Positions 1-5,879 of a DNA stretch of 7,198 nt are shown one piece after another (position 1 is the first letter of the stretch; each line of letters begins with the position of its first letter). The stretch lies in the NCBI GenBank assembly GCA_903854175.1, contig CAINVQ010000108.1, forward strand, positions 1-7,198, in the 5' to 3' direction. Both the position numbers and the translations under genes were made by a program. The notes under the pieces are model-generated. The model did not search any database. It had not been told where the DNA came from and saw only the letters and a program-made list of their open reading frames with translations. The stretch is from an uncultured Actinomycetes bacterium. GTDB taxonomy: Bacteria > Actinomycetota > Acidimicrobiia > Acidimicrobiales > RAAP-2.

Positions 1-173
1 CCACCAGCCGCAAGGCCAATTACGTACAGCGAATAGATACCCACCATTGGGCTGAGGTAACTAAACGCAACTGAGAAGTTGTCAAAAAACGAGAGAACTC
101 GCGACAACTCCTGTTTATATCCGAGAGCGGCCAAGCGTTGATGTTCTTGGCCCTCCATGTGATCTGTAGACAT
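1..173 (-). CDS. APC-family amino-acid permease, N-terminus only (runs off the left edge)
   Basis: Reading the minus strand from the ATG at 173 gives 57 complete codons open to the window edge. The protein has a short polar N-terminus, then the stretch LGYKQELSRVLSFFDNFSVA (residues 17-36), then the start of a hydrophobic segment (SYLSPMVGIYSLYVIGLAAGG). The pattern 'LGY.QEL.R....FDNFSVAFSY.SP..G.YSL' is characteristic of the start of amino acid/polyamine/organocation permeases, which bring amino acids or amines into the cell across the cytoplasmic membrane. The start is well supported: AAGGGG at 185-180 lies 6 nt upstream of the ATG. The rest of the protein, including most transmembrane helices, is outside the window, so the substrate cannot be inferred. 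It is divergent from the small coiled-coil gene at 305. An ORF in another minus frame across 20-238 is a shadow of this gene. Confidence 0.8.
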   Translation of the reverse strand, partial: MSTDHMEGQEHQRLAALGYKQELSRVLSFFDNFSVAFSYLSPMVGIYSLYVIGLAAG

Positions 174-177
174 ACAT

Positions 178-185
178 CCCCCCTT
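178..185 (-). promoter_or_regulatory. Ribosome binding site of the permease gene
   Basis: The minus strand reads AAGGGGGG here, 4 nt before the ATG at 173 counted from the run's end and 6 nt counted from the AAGGGG core. It is the strongest Shine-Dalgarno sequence in the window and fixes the permease start at 173, rather than the out-of-frame ATG at 177. Confidence 0.65.
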
Positions 186-244
186 GGCGCAACCTTGTGA
201 TTGCTACCACTTGTAACGATAATGAGGCAGAGCTTCAAAGCATG

Positions 245-266
245 GTTTTAAACAAACCCTTAAAAC
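245..266. repeat. Inverted repeat GTTTTAA-N8-TTAAAAC
   Basis: GTTTTAA (245-251) and TTAAAAC (260-266) are perfect 7-bp inverted copies separated by 8 bases (ACAAACCC). The arm centres are 15 bp apart, somewhat more than one helical turn. The repeat lies between two divergent genes and overlaps the weak -35 candidate of the plus-strand gene, so it could be an operator. AT-rich palindromes also arise by chance, so the functional reading is tentative. Confidence 0.4.
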
Positions 267-304
267 TGGCTTATTCTCCTGTGAAAATATGAGAATCTAG
301 AGGT

Positions 305-439
305 ATGGCTGCTGAAAATACTTCACGTGAAGAGTACGAAGAAATTATCCGAGACCTAAAAGAAGAAATAGCGCGCCTCAAAGAAGAAATACGAAAAATA
401 CGACGTGATAATAATGAGGTTCCGCCTCACTATTTGTAA
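305..439 (+). CDS. Small charged coiled-coil protein, 44 aa, unknown function
   Basis: The ATG at 305 opens 44 codons ending in TAA at 437-439. I do not recognise the protein. It is almost entirely one predicted helix: hydrophobic residues fall at Y11, I15, L18, I22, L25, I29 and I32, an exact 4-3-4-3 heptad rhythm, with E, K and R filling the other positions, and a short non-helical tail ending NNEVPPHYL. The DNA shows the heptad as an imperfect duplication: 356-370 and 377-391 match at 14 of 15 bases. The regular heptad argues for real coding sequence despite the small size. The ribosome site is odd: AGAGG (299-303) sits only 1 nt from the ATG, too close to work normally, so the start could be wrong or the mRNA unusual. 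It is divergent from the permease and convergent with the membrane gene ending at 452, 12 nt away. Confidence 0.55.
   Translation: MAAENTSREEYEEIIRDLKEEIARLKEEIRKIRRDNNEVPPHYL
415..429 (-). terminator. Possible weak terminator hairpin for the minus-strand operon
   Basis: TGAGG (415-419) and CCTCA (425-429) form a 5-bp stem with a 5-nt loop. On the minus strand the stem lies 22 nt after the stop codon of the last operon gene (452) and is followed by TTATTATC, a partly U-rich tract. The stem is short and lies within the last codons of the convergent coiled-coil gene, so termination here would be inefficient. No stronger terminator is visible between the two convergent genes. Confidence 0.3.
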
Positions 440-451
440 AAAAGAATTTAC

Positions 452-691
452 TTATTTCTTCTTCGCTGCATTTATTACACGTCTGATCGAAACAGATAGC
501 GCGCAAACAACTAGCACGGGTAGCGCAATAACAGCAACAGTATTATTGCCTGCGCCACGTAGCCCTGCGATGCTTCCAATAATAACGAGAGCCGCTACAA
601 AAAGTTCTGGAGTATCACCAATAAGAAAGTCCCACCAAAACCTTCCAAAACCCTTTACGAGTCGCAGCACAAGTGAATTTCTATTACTCAT
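452..691 (-). CDS. Small two-helix membrane protein, 79 aa, coupled to the membrane gene upstream
   Basis: I do not recognise a named family. The protein has a basic, aromatic N-terminal segment (RLVKGFGRFWWDFLIGD, residues 10-26) that could lie along the membrane surface. Two hydrophobic helices follow, at about 29-46 and 51-69, and then a basic tail (RR...KKK). The positive-inside rule suggests that both ends are cytoplasmic. Its ATG overlaps the TGA of the preceding gene (ATGA at 691-688), and GAGG lies 7 nt upstream, so the two proteins are translationally coupled and probably work together. A small partner subunit of the duplicated transporter-like protein is the simplest guess, but nothing in the sequence shows a specific activity. 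It is the last gene before the convergent coiled-coil gene. Confidence 0.75.
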   Translation of the reverse strand: MSNRNSLVLRLVKGFGRFWWDFLIGDTPELFVAALVIIGSIAGLRGAGNNTVAVIALPVLVVCALSVSIRRVINAAKKK

Positions 692-1452
692 GATTGTGCC
701 TCAGCATTTACATCAGAGTGTTGTGACTTGGCAAGTATGACAAGCCCCCATGTGACAAGTGCATACATCACTACAAAAAAGGCAAGAAAACCATTGTCGC
801 CTGGCCAAGAAACCTTTAGCCCCTCACCAACCCAAAATGTTCCATAGCTAACAGTCAAAACTCCAACACTCATTTTCATTGCATTTTCAGGAACAGAGGA
901 GAGTTGCTTCGCAGCAATCGCACCCATGACCACCACAAGTGCAAACGCCACTCCTGCAGTCGTCGCAGCAAGACCTAACCGATGCGCAGAAGTGCCTAGC
1001 GTTAGAACAGTTATGACAACTTCAAGGCCTTCAAGAAATACACTTTTGAATGCCATTACGAATGCGAGACGGTCACGACCGATTGCTTGTCCTGATGCCT
1101 TGAGTTCAGCAACAGTTTCTTCGTAGATTGCATCTTCATCATGTTTTGCTTTGAACCCACTTGAGCGAAGTATTGCTTTACGCAACCACTGCAATCCAAA
1201 GATAAGCAGTACTGAGCCAACTACAAGTCGAAGAGTACTTAGAGGAATTTGAACAAGAGCTGGCCCTAACGTTGCAACGAGCGCTCCAAGTACGCCAATA
1301 GCTACGCCAACTCCTTCAAGGGCTGAGCGCCATCCTCTGGTGTGGCCTACGGCGAAGACGATTGTAAGTGCTTCGACCATCTCAACTGCACAGGCCAGAA
1401 ATACTGCACTGACAAGAACTAGGGTCCCAGAAGAAAATATTGCTGCAATCAT
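688..1452 (-). CDS. Polytopic membrane protein with internal duplication and paired ExxE motifs (COG4280-like, possible cation transporter)
   Basis: This 254-residue protein has about seven hydrophobic segments, near residues 12-35, 46-65, 75-90, 131-153, 158-181, 192-210 and 222-241. Residues 12-94 and 132-213 look like two copies of one unit. Each begins with a helix carrying two glutamates three apart (VEMVEAL with E24 and E27; FLEGLEV with E141 and E144) and ends with a similar VVGSVLLIFG / SVGVLTVSYG helix. A charged loop (KAKHDEDAIYEETVAELKA, 101-119) joins the halves. FLEGLE resembles the REGLE motif of FTR1 iron permeases, and the overall pattern resembles the uncharacterised family I recall as COG4280. 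Ion transport is therefore inferred, not shown. The ATG at 1452 follows AGGGG (1464-1460) at 7-nt spacing. The gene is 25 nt downstream of hisIE and overlaps the next gene by ATGA, so it is probably co-transcribed with the his operon. Confidence 0.75.
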   Translation of the reverse strand: MIAAIFSSGTLVLVSAVFLACAVEMVEALTIVFAVGHTRGWRSALEGVGVAIGVLGALVATLGPALVQIPLSTLRLVVGSVLLIFGLQWLRKAILRSSGFKAKHDEDAIYEETVAELKASGQAIGRDRLAFVMAFKSVFLEGLEVVITVLTLGTSAHRLGLAATTAGVAFALVVVMGAIAAKQLSSVPENAMKMSVGVLTVSYGTFWVGEGLKVSWPGDNGFLAFFVVMYALVTWGLVILAKSQHSDVNAEAQS

Positions 1453-1477
1453 CTATGAACCCCTAACTACTCCGAGG

Positions 1478-2023
1478 CTACTTGTCGCGGCGGCGAAGTT
1501 CATCCTCTACTGCAGCTGGATCTAGTCCGCGACTCTTAAGAAGTAGCAGTGTGTGAAACCACAGGTCAGCAGCCTCGCTAATCACGCGCTCATCAGTTTC
1601 ACTAAGTGCAGCGACTGCAAGCTCTACAGCCTCTTCGCCGACTTTTCTTGAAATAAGCGGCGTTCCTTCTTTCAGCATCTTTGAAACATAGGAAGCGTCA
1701 GACCCCTCTTGTTCGCGCTGAAGAATTTTGCGCCATAACCACGGTGTAAAGCACGAGGTTGATCCATCGTGGCATGTTGGACCGTCCGCATTTGCACGCA
1801 CCAACACTGCGTCTTCGTCACAGTCAAGGACTACTTCTACTGTTCGAAGAGTATTCCCCGAGGTTTCACCCTTCTTCCAAAGCTGTTGGCGTGACCTCGA
1901 AAAGAAGTGAACGTACCCGCTTGACTTTGTGAGGGCCAACGCTTCTTCGTCCATCCATCCAAGCATCAATACTCGCCCGGTGGCATCATCTTGCACAATT
2001 GCAGCACGTAGCTCTTCACTCAT
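1478..2023 (-). CDS. hisI: Bifunctional phosphoribosyl-AMP cyclohydrolase / phosphoribosyl-ATP pyrophosphatase
   Basis: This 181-residue protein fuses HisI (about 1-98) to HisE (about 108-181), catalysing steps 3 and 2 of histidine synthesis: hydrolysis of PR-ATP to PR-AMP, then ring opening to ProFAR. The HisI half has the start of the fold (VLMLGWMDEEALALT, 18-32), the SRSRQQLWKKGETSGN signature (42-57) and the metal-binding set DCDED (67-71), C84 and C91 in GPTCHDGSTSC. The HisE half has the acidic NTP-pyrophosphohydrolase motif KVGEEAVEL (127-135), with E130 and E131, and EAADLWFHTLLLL (150-162). Its ATG overlaps the hisF stop (ATGA at 2023-2020), with AAAGGA at 2035-2030 at 6-nt spacing. 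Fused HisIE is common in enterobacteria, but many actinobacteria carry separate hisI and hisE genes. It could equally be named hisIE. Confidence 0.95.
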   Translation of the reverse strand: MSEELRAAIVQDDATGRVLMLGWMDEEALALTKSSGYVHFFSRSRQQLWKKGETSGNTLRTVEVVLDCDEDAVLVRANADGPTCHDGSTSCFTPWLWRKILQREQEGSDASYVSKMLKEGTPLISRKVGEEAVELAVAALSETDERVISEAADLWFHTLLLLKSRGLDPAAVEDELRRRDK

Positions 2024-2772
2024 ACTTTTTCCTTTAATGGTCGTAGGGTAATTCCAAATGCTTCAATTTCACTTCTAAGGCCCATAAGCTCTGAAGGATT
2101 TTCGTGAACTATCGAGGCAATCAGTGCTGCATCAGTAATTCGTAATGCCTGCGCTACATGTTCCGCGTTTCCAGCACCACCAGAAGCAATGACCGGAATT
2201 GAAATAGCATCTCGAACTTGTTTTGTTAGTTCAAGGTCAAATCCTGTGCGCTGACCGTCTTGTCGAATTGACGTAAGAAGAATTTCCCCTGCACCCCGAC
2301 TCGCTGCCTCAATCGCCCAAGGGACTGTTTTAATCTCAGTAGCGATTCTTCCACCGTGGGTGTGCACCACGCCGTCACCAGCATCAATGGCTACAACCAC
2401 TGCTTGGCTTCCATAGAGTTCAGCAATTTCACTAATCAGTTCAGGATTACTTAAGGCAGCAGAATTGAGTGAGACTCGGTCAGCTCCAGCTTCAATGATT
2501 CGAGATGCATCATCAATAGTACGGATGCCGCCACCAACAGTAAATGGAATCTCTAAAACGTCTGCAACCTGTGCAACAACTGACGTCATTGTTTTGGCAC
2601 CTTCAGGAGTGGCGGTGATGTCAAGGAATACAAGTTCATCCGCGCCACCATCGCTGTAGTGCTTAGCGAGTTCAACCGGATCACCAACATCGCGAAGTCC
2701 AACGAAACTAACACCCTTTACAACGCGGCCATTCGCGACATCGAGGCAAGGAATTAGACGCGAGTAAGGCAT
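2020..2772 (-). CDS. hisF: Imidazole glycerol phosphate synthase, cyclase subunit HisF
   Basis: This 250-residue (beta/alpha)8 barrel is the synthase half of IGP synthase. It uses ammonia delivered by HisH to convert PRFAR into imidazole glycerol phosphate and AICAR. The two catalytic aspartates fall at the classical positions: D11 in IPCLDVANGRVVKG and D130 in VVVAIDAGDG. The phosphate-binding loops VGGGIR (79-84), VSLNSAA (100-106), TGFD (176-179) and ASGGAGN (196-202) are all present, and the length is typical. The ATG at 2772 lies inside the end of hisH, giving a 19-nt overlap. No strong Shine-Dalgarno site precedes it (only AGAG close to the start), so translation probably depends on ribosomes finishing hisH. 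That suits two subunits made one-to-one. hisA, which commonly separates hisH and hisF, is absent from this junction. Confidence 0.97.
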   Translation of the reverse strand: MPYSRLIPCLDVANGRVVKGVSFVGLRDVGDPVELAKHYSDGGADELVFLDITATPEGAKTMTSVVAQVADVLEIPFTVGGGIRTIDDASRIIEAGADRVSLNSAALSNPELISEIAELYGSQAVVVAIDAGDGVVHTHGGRIATEIKTVPWAIEAASRGAGEILLTSIRQDGQRTGFDLELTKQVRDAISIPVIASGGAGNAEHVAQALRITDAALIASIVHENPSELMGLRSEIEAFGITLRPLKEKV

Positions 2773-3308
2773 TGCTCTAAGAAGTTAAGTCCAGCGTCAC
2801 CGCTTTTTTCTGGGTGAAACTGAACGCCAAAGAATGATCCATTTTGAACTGCAACACAGACTCCGTCTGATGTGGCAACTGTGTCAGGTGACTCACCTAC
2901 AAAAGAGTGCGCAAAGTAGAACGATTCATTCCATGGATCAACGTTCGCCCAGCCAAGTCGTGGGACGCGCTCAGCTATCAGACGACGAACATTGCCTTCA
3001 ATGAGTCCTAGGCAGGTGACGCCACCGTCTTCTTCGCTTTCTTCTAGCGCTAGCTGCATCCCGAGACAGATCCCGAGTGTCTGGCCACCATTTTGAAATC
3101 GCTGACGAAGTGCTTCTGCAGCCCCAGTTTCATTGAGGTGCGCCATTGCACTGCGTGCAGATCCAACGCCTGGAAGAACGACAAATGAAGCTTCGATGAT
3201 TGCTGCAGGGTCACTGAGCACGACACTCGATTTACCGAGGTGCGTTAATGCAGCGCGAACTGAGCGGGTATTACCCGCGCCGTAGTCCACCACTACAACA
3301 TCGCTCAC
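2754..3308 (-). CDS. hisH: Imidazole glycerol phosphate synthase, glutamine amidotransferase subunit HisH
   Basis: This 184-residue class I glutamine amidotransferase hydrolyses glutamine and passes ammonia to HisF. It begins with VVVDYGAGN (4-12), followed by the oxyanion-loop motif LPGVGSA (45-51). The nucleophile is C81 in LGICLGMQLA, and the catalytic pair H165 and E167 lies in FHPEKSG. It is somewhat shorter than most HisH proteins (about 200 residues). The usual VPHxGWN interface motif reads VPRLGWANV (115-123), a mild deviation. The start is GTG, overlapping the stop of the upstream fusion gene (GTGA, 3308-3305). It is supported by AAGGGA at 3319-3314, 5 nt upstream, and by the homology beginning right after it. 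hisF begins inside its last codons. Confidence 0.96.
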   Translation of the reverse strand: MSDVVVVDYGAGNTRSVRAALTHLGKSSVVLSDPAAIIEASFVVLPGVGSARSAMAHLNETGAAEALRQRFQNGGQTLGICLGMQLALEESEEDGGVTCLGLIEGNVRRLIAERVPRLGWANVDPWNESFYFAHSFVGESPDTVATSDGVCVAVQNGSFFGVQFHPEKSGDAGLNFLEQCLTRV

Positions 3309-4825
3309 AGAGTTCCCTTAGTTGAGTTGATCTGTGTTCCGCTCTTTACAAGTGCTTGTGCCATTGCACGCCCAACGGCCTTAAAACAGGCTTCAGCAAC
3401 GTGGTGAGCATTTGTTCCCGTAGCTGTTACGTGCAGCGTGATTCGTGCTGTTTGTGCGAGGGACTCAAATGCGTGTGCCGCCATCCCAGGGTCAGGTGTT
3501 ATTGAGATATTTGCTGTTGCGCGACCAGAGAGGTCAACAACCGCGTGAGCTAGTGCTTCGTCCATAGGAACTCGAGCTTCTCCGTAGCGAGCAAGGCCCT
3601 TGCGGTCTCCAAGTGAAATATCGAGTGCTTCACCAAAAGTGCGCATCATGTCTTCGACTACGTGGTGCTCGCCTGTTTCGAGGTCACCAACGCCTTCGAG
3701 ACGAAGATCCATTCCTGCGTGGAACGCCATAGCGTGCAGCATGTGGTCATAGAAACCCTGCCCGGTGTTCACGTATACGCGGCCTTCACCAGGAATACGT
3801 AGACGTACCGTCAGGAGGGTTTCTGCAGTAGCGCGACGGTAGCGAAGTGGTGACGTTTCCACATCTTCACCCTTCAACACTGCACGAAGAGCTCCGAGCA
3901 GCATGTCATCATCGATTTCGTCACGAATGCTGATGCGAAGTCCACCCGTAAAGGCACGAACAATGGTGCCGTACGGCATTAACTTGTCAACGAGGTCCTG
4001 TGGATTTTCCATAGGAATAAACAAGAAGTTCGTATACGACTTTGTTGGCACGAGACCGAGCGCGCTGAGTTCTTTCACCATGCGCTCACGCTCAGCAATT
4101 TGACCTTCAATATTTAAAGGAACAGAAATCGCCGCTAATGCGAGTGAAGCAGAAAGTGCAGATACTGAAAGAGGAGCTTGGCGCGAAGTAATGACCGCTG
4201 TAGTTTCCTTAGACGCAATTGCGTAACCCACACGTGCACCAGCTAGACCGTACGCCTTTGAGAACGTGCGAAGAATAATTGCACCGTTGTCAACTTCATC
4301 AAAGGCATCAACACCCGCGTAGTCCGCGTAGGCCTCGTCAATGACGAGTTGTCCTGGAACCTTAGGGATATCTGGAAGTTCACCCGTTGGGTTATTTGGA
4401 CGACAAACAAAAACCAGGTCGGCCTTCTGCGGGTCGTCAATAACTGTCGCTCCCGCCATGATTGCGGCGTAACGGTACATTGAGTATGAGAACGCCGGAA
4501 CAGTTGCAATAGTTCCGCCTTCAGCGAATATTCGCGTAACCAGAACAATGAACTCGTCGCTCCCAGCTCCAATAGCAACTTGGTCAAGCTCAACTTCGTG
4601 CTTGTCCGCGATTGCTTGGCGAAGTGATTCGTAGCGTCCGCGGTCATATTCATTTATGTCCGCTAATGCCTTCGCGAGCGCAGCTGGTCGTGCTGTTGCT
4701 GGAGGTGTTGCTGGTGTGTTGCCATCGAAACGAATGATGTTTCTTGCGTCAATGCCGACCTTTGCTGCGATTGCTTCGTTTGATGGTGGCCACGTGTAGG
4801 CCTCGAGAGCTTGGGGATTAGTCAC
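3305..4825 (-). CDS. Fusion protein: histidinol-phosphate aminotransferase (HisC) + imidazoleglycerol-phosphate dehydratase (HisB)
   Basis: One uninterrupted 506-codon frame encodes two pathway enzymes. Residues 1 to about 322 are HisC, a PLP class I/II aminotransferase making histidinol phosphate: FDGNTPATPP (33-42), PNNPTG (143-148), DEAY (163-166), the PLP-binding lysine K190 in TFSKAYGLAGARVGY, and the substrate arginine R297 in LRISI. Residues about 328-506 are HisB, the Mn-dependent dehydratase: GFYDHMLHA, EHHVVEDM (386-393), NAHHVAEA (472-479) and the C-terminal STKGTL. The linker is about 10 residues. HisB has no HisN-type phosphatase domain. The frame is open upstream to 4900, but I choose GTG at 4825: it overlaps the hisD stop as GTGACTAA, and the extra 25 residues show no HisC homology. 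Both halves are shorter than stand-alone enzymes (HisC about 350-370, HisB about 195-200). A sequencing artefact is unlikely, because both ends of the frame fit neighbouring genes exactly. Confidence 0.95.
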   Translation of the reverse strand: MTNPQALEAYTWPPSNEAIAAKVGIDARNIIRFDGNTPATPPATARPAALAKALADINEYDRGRYESLRQAIADKHEVELDQVAIGAGSDEFIVLVTRIFAEGGTIATVPAFSYSMYRYAAIMAGATVIDDPQKADLVFVCRPNNPTGELPDIPKVPGQLVIDEAYADYAGVDAFDEVDNGAIILRTFSKAYGLAGARVGYAIASKETTAVITSRQAPLSVSALSASLALAAISVPLNIEGQIAERERMVKELSALGLVPTKSYTNFLFIPMENPQDLVDKLMPYGTIVRAFTGGLRISIRDEIDDDMLLGALRAVLKGEDVETSPLRYRRATAETLLTVRLRIPGEGRVYVNTGQGFYDHMLHAMAFHAGMDLRLEGVGDLETGEHHVVEDMMRTFGEALDISLGDRKGLARYGEARVPMDEALAHAVVDLSGRATANISITPDPGMAAHAFESLAQTARITLHVTATGTNAHHVAEACFKAVGRAMAQALVKSGTQINSTKGTL

Positions 4826-5879
4826 GGCGCGCCGTTGCCTTGTGGTTAGGAAGTCCTTCGAGTTCAGCAAGAGCTTCAATTGTTGGTGCCAATTTCTCAA
4901 GTCCTTCTTTAGTTACTCTCTGCACAGTGACGGTCTTCATAAAACTCTCCAACCCGAGTCCACCAGTTGACTTAGACCATCCGCCTGTTGGCAGAACGTG
5001 GTTGCCACCAGTTGCGTAGTCGCCCGCAGGAACTGGTGAATACTTACCAACGAACACTGATCCAGCATTTCTAATACGAGATGCCAGTGATTCTGCTTTT
5101 TCACCAAGTAAGAAGACGTGCTCAGCTGCGTACTTCTCAACTTCTTCAAGTGCTGCTTCAAGGTCACTGCCAACACGAACAATGAACCCTCGAGAATCAG
5201 GACCGTGTTCCATTTGTGCAGCCATTTCTTGATCAACGAGTGACTCGTCAACGCCGTCATCAGCAACGACAACAATTTCACTCGGTCCAGCTGGAAGGTC
5301 AATAGCGACGTCACGACTCACTAGAAGCTTGGCTGTGTTCACAGCTGCATTTCCTGGCCCAAAGATTTTGTCAACTGGTGCAATTGACTCCGTGCCATAC
5401 GCCATGGCAGCGATTGCTTGTGCTCCACCAATAGCCCACACTTCATCAATGCCTAACAATGTCGCCGCGGCGGCGACTGCAGCGGCGCCACTTGGCGGGG
5501 TGCAAACAACAATGCGCTCAACACCAGCGACCTGTGCCGGGATTCCCGTCATGATTAGCGACGAAACAAGGTTTTTAGGAACATAGAGGCCCACTGAACG
5601 AAGAGGTGTCCATCGACGTTCAAGCGTGACTCCTGGTGAGACTTCCATCATGATGTCCTTGGGGCGCTGCGCTGCGTGCCAGGTACGAACGTTCTCTGCA
5701 GCAGCGAGTACTGCAGCGGTTGGAATGTCACCGTACGCTTCTGCACGTTGTGGCTTGTCATAGTTCGTTCCATCAAAAAGATTTGTCCACTCCGCAACCG
5801 CAGCGTCTCCACGTTCGCGTACGTCGTTAACAATGTCTTCAATGGTGAACTTGCGATCTACTTTGACTTCGGAACTCAT
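4818..5879 (-). CDS. hisD: Histidinol dehydrogenase HisD, unusually short (353 aa)
   Basis: HisD oxidises L-histidinol to histidine in two NAD-dependent steps, using one zinc ion. Recognisable stretches are VRERGDAAVAEW (20-31), SVGLYVPKN (95-103), AIGGAQAIAAMAYGTESI (149-166), IFGPGNAAVNTAK (172-184), DLPAGPSEI (194-202), MEHGPDS (223-229) and AGDYATGGNHVLPT (285-298). The zinc ligands are present as Q222, H225, D287 and H346, and the catalytic E253-H254 pair is kept in YAAEHVFL. The family norm is about 430 residues. Roughly 35 are missing at the N-terminus and about 36 between the QMEHGPDS and EH motifs, while later spacings match. The ATG at 5879 overlaps the hisG stop (ATGA); a longer frame to 5927 adds only residues without homology. 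The gene overlaps the GTG of the hisC-hisB fusion by 8 nt. Confidence 0.95.
   Translation of the reverse strand: MSSEVKVDRKFTIEDIVNDVRERGDAAVAEWTNLFDGTNYDKPQRAEAYGDIPTAAVLAAAENVRTWHAAQRPKDIMMEVSPGVTLERRWTPLRSVGLYVPKNLVSSLIMTGIPAQVAGVERIVVCTPPSGAAAVAAAATLLGIDEVWAIGGAQAIAAMAYGTESIAPVDKIFGPGNAAVNTAKLLVSRDVAIDLPAGPSEIVVVADDGVDESLVDQEMAAQMEHGPDSRGFIVRVGSDLEAALEEVEKYAAEHVFLLGEKAESLASRIRNAGSVFVGKYSPVPAGDYATGGNHVLPTGGWSKSTGGLGLESFMKTVTVQRVTKEGLEKLAPTIEALAELEGLPNHKATARRD

Larger units (their letters stand above)
174..304. promoter_or_regulatory. Divergent intergenic region between the permease and the coiled-coil gene
   Basis: These 131 bases separate two divergently read genes, so they should hold both promoters. 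The sequence becomes AT-rich from about 245 to 296. The best plus-strand candidate is TATTCT at 272-277 as a -10, with a weak TTAAAC at 248-253 as a -35 (18-nt spacer), which would give a leader of about 20 nt before the ATG at 305. I found no convincing -35/-10 pair for the permease on the minus strand. The inverted repeat at 245-266 is listed separately. Confidence 0.35.

Noticed and set aside
20..238. 72-aa minus-strand ORF at the left end
   Set aside because: It overlaps the permease N-terminus in another frame. The permease frame has family motifs and an ideal ribosome site; this one has neither.
405..740. 111-aa plus-strand ORF opposite the small membrane gene
   Set aside because: It runs antisense to two coupled genes and over the end of the coiled-coil gene, with no recognisable domain or ribosome site.
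4243..4653. 136-aa minus-strand ORF inside the hisC region
   Set aside because: It is a shifted-frame shadow of HisC, whose motifs (PNNPTG, DEAY) are encoded in the other frame across the same bases.
4826..4900. Upstream in-frame ATG start for the hisC-hisB fusion
   Set aside because: It would overlap hisD by more than 80 nt and add 25 residues unlike HisC. The GTG at 4825 matches the overlap pattern of the operon.
4937..5314. 125-aa minus-strand ORF inside hisD
   Set aside because: It is a shifted-frame shadow of HisD; the zinc and catalytic residues are read in the real frame here.
5463..5489. GC-rich GCGGCGGCG-type repeat
   Set aside because: It is the alanine-rich stretch (GAAAVAAAA) of HisD in codon form, not an independent repeat.
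4818..5879. HisD as a pseudogene
   Set aside because: Despite the missing block, the frame is intact, all expected zinc ligands and the catalytic E-H pair are kept, and both gene junctions are undisturbed.
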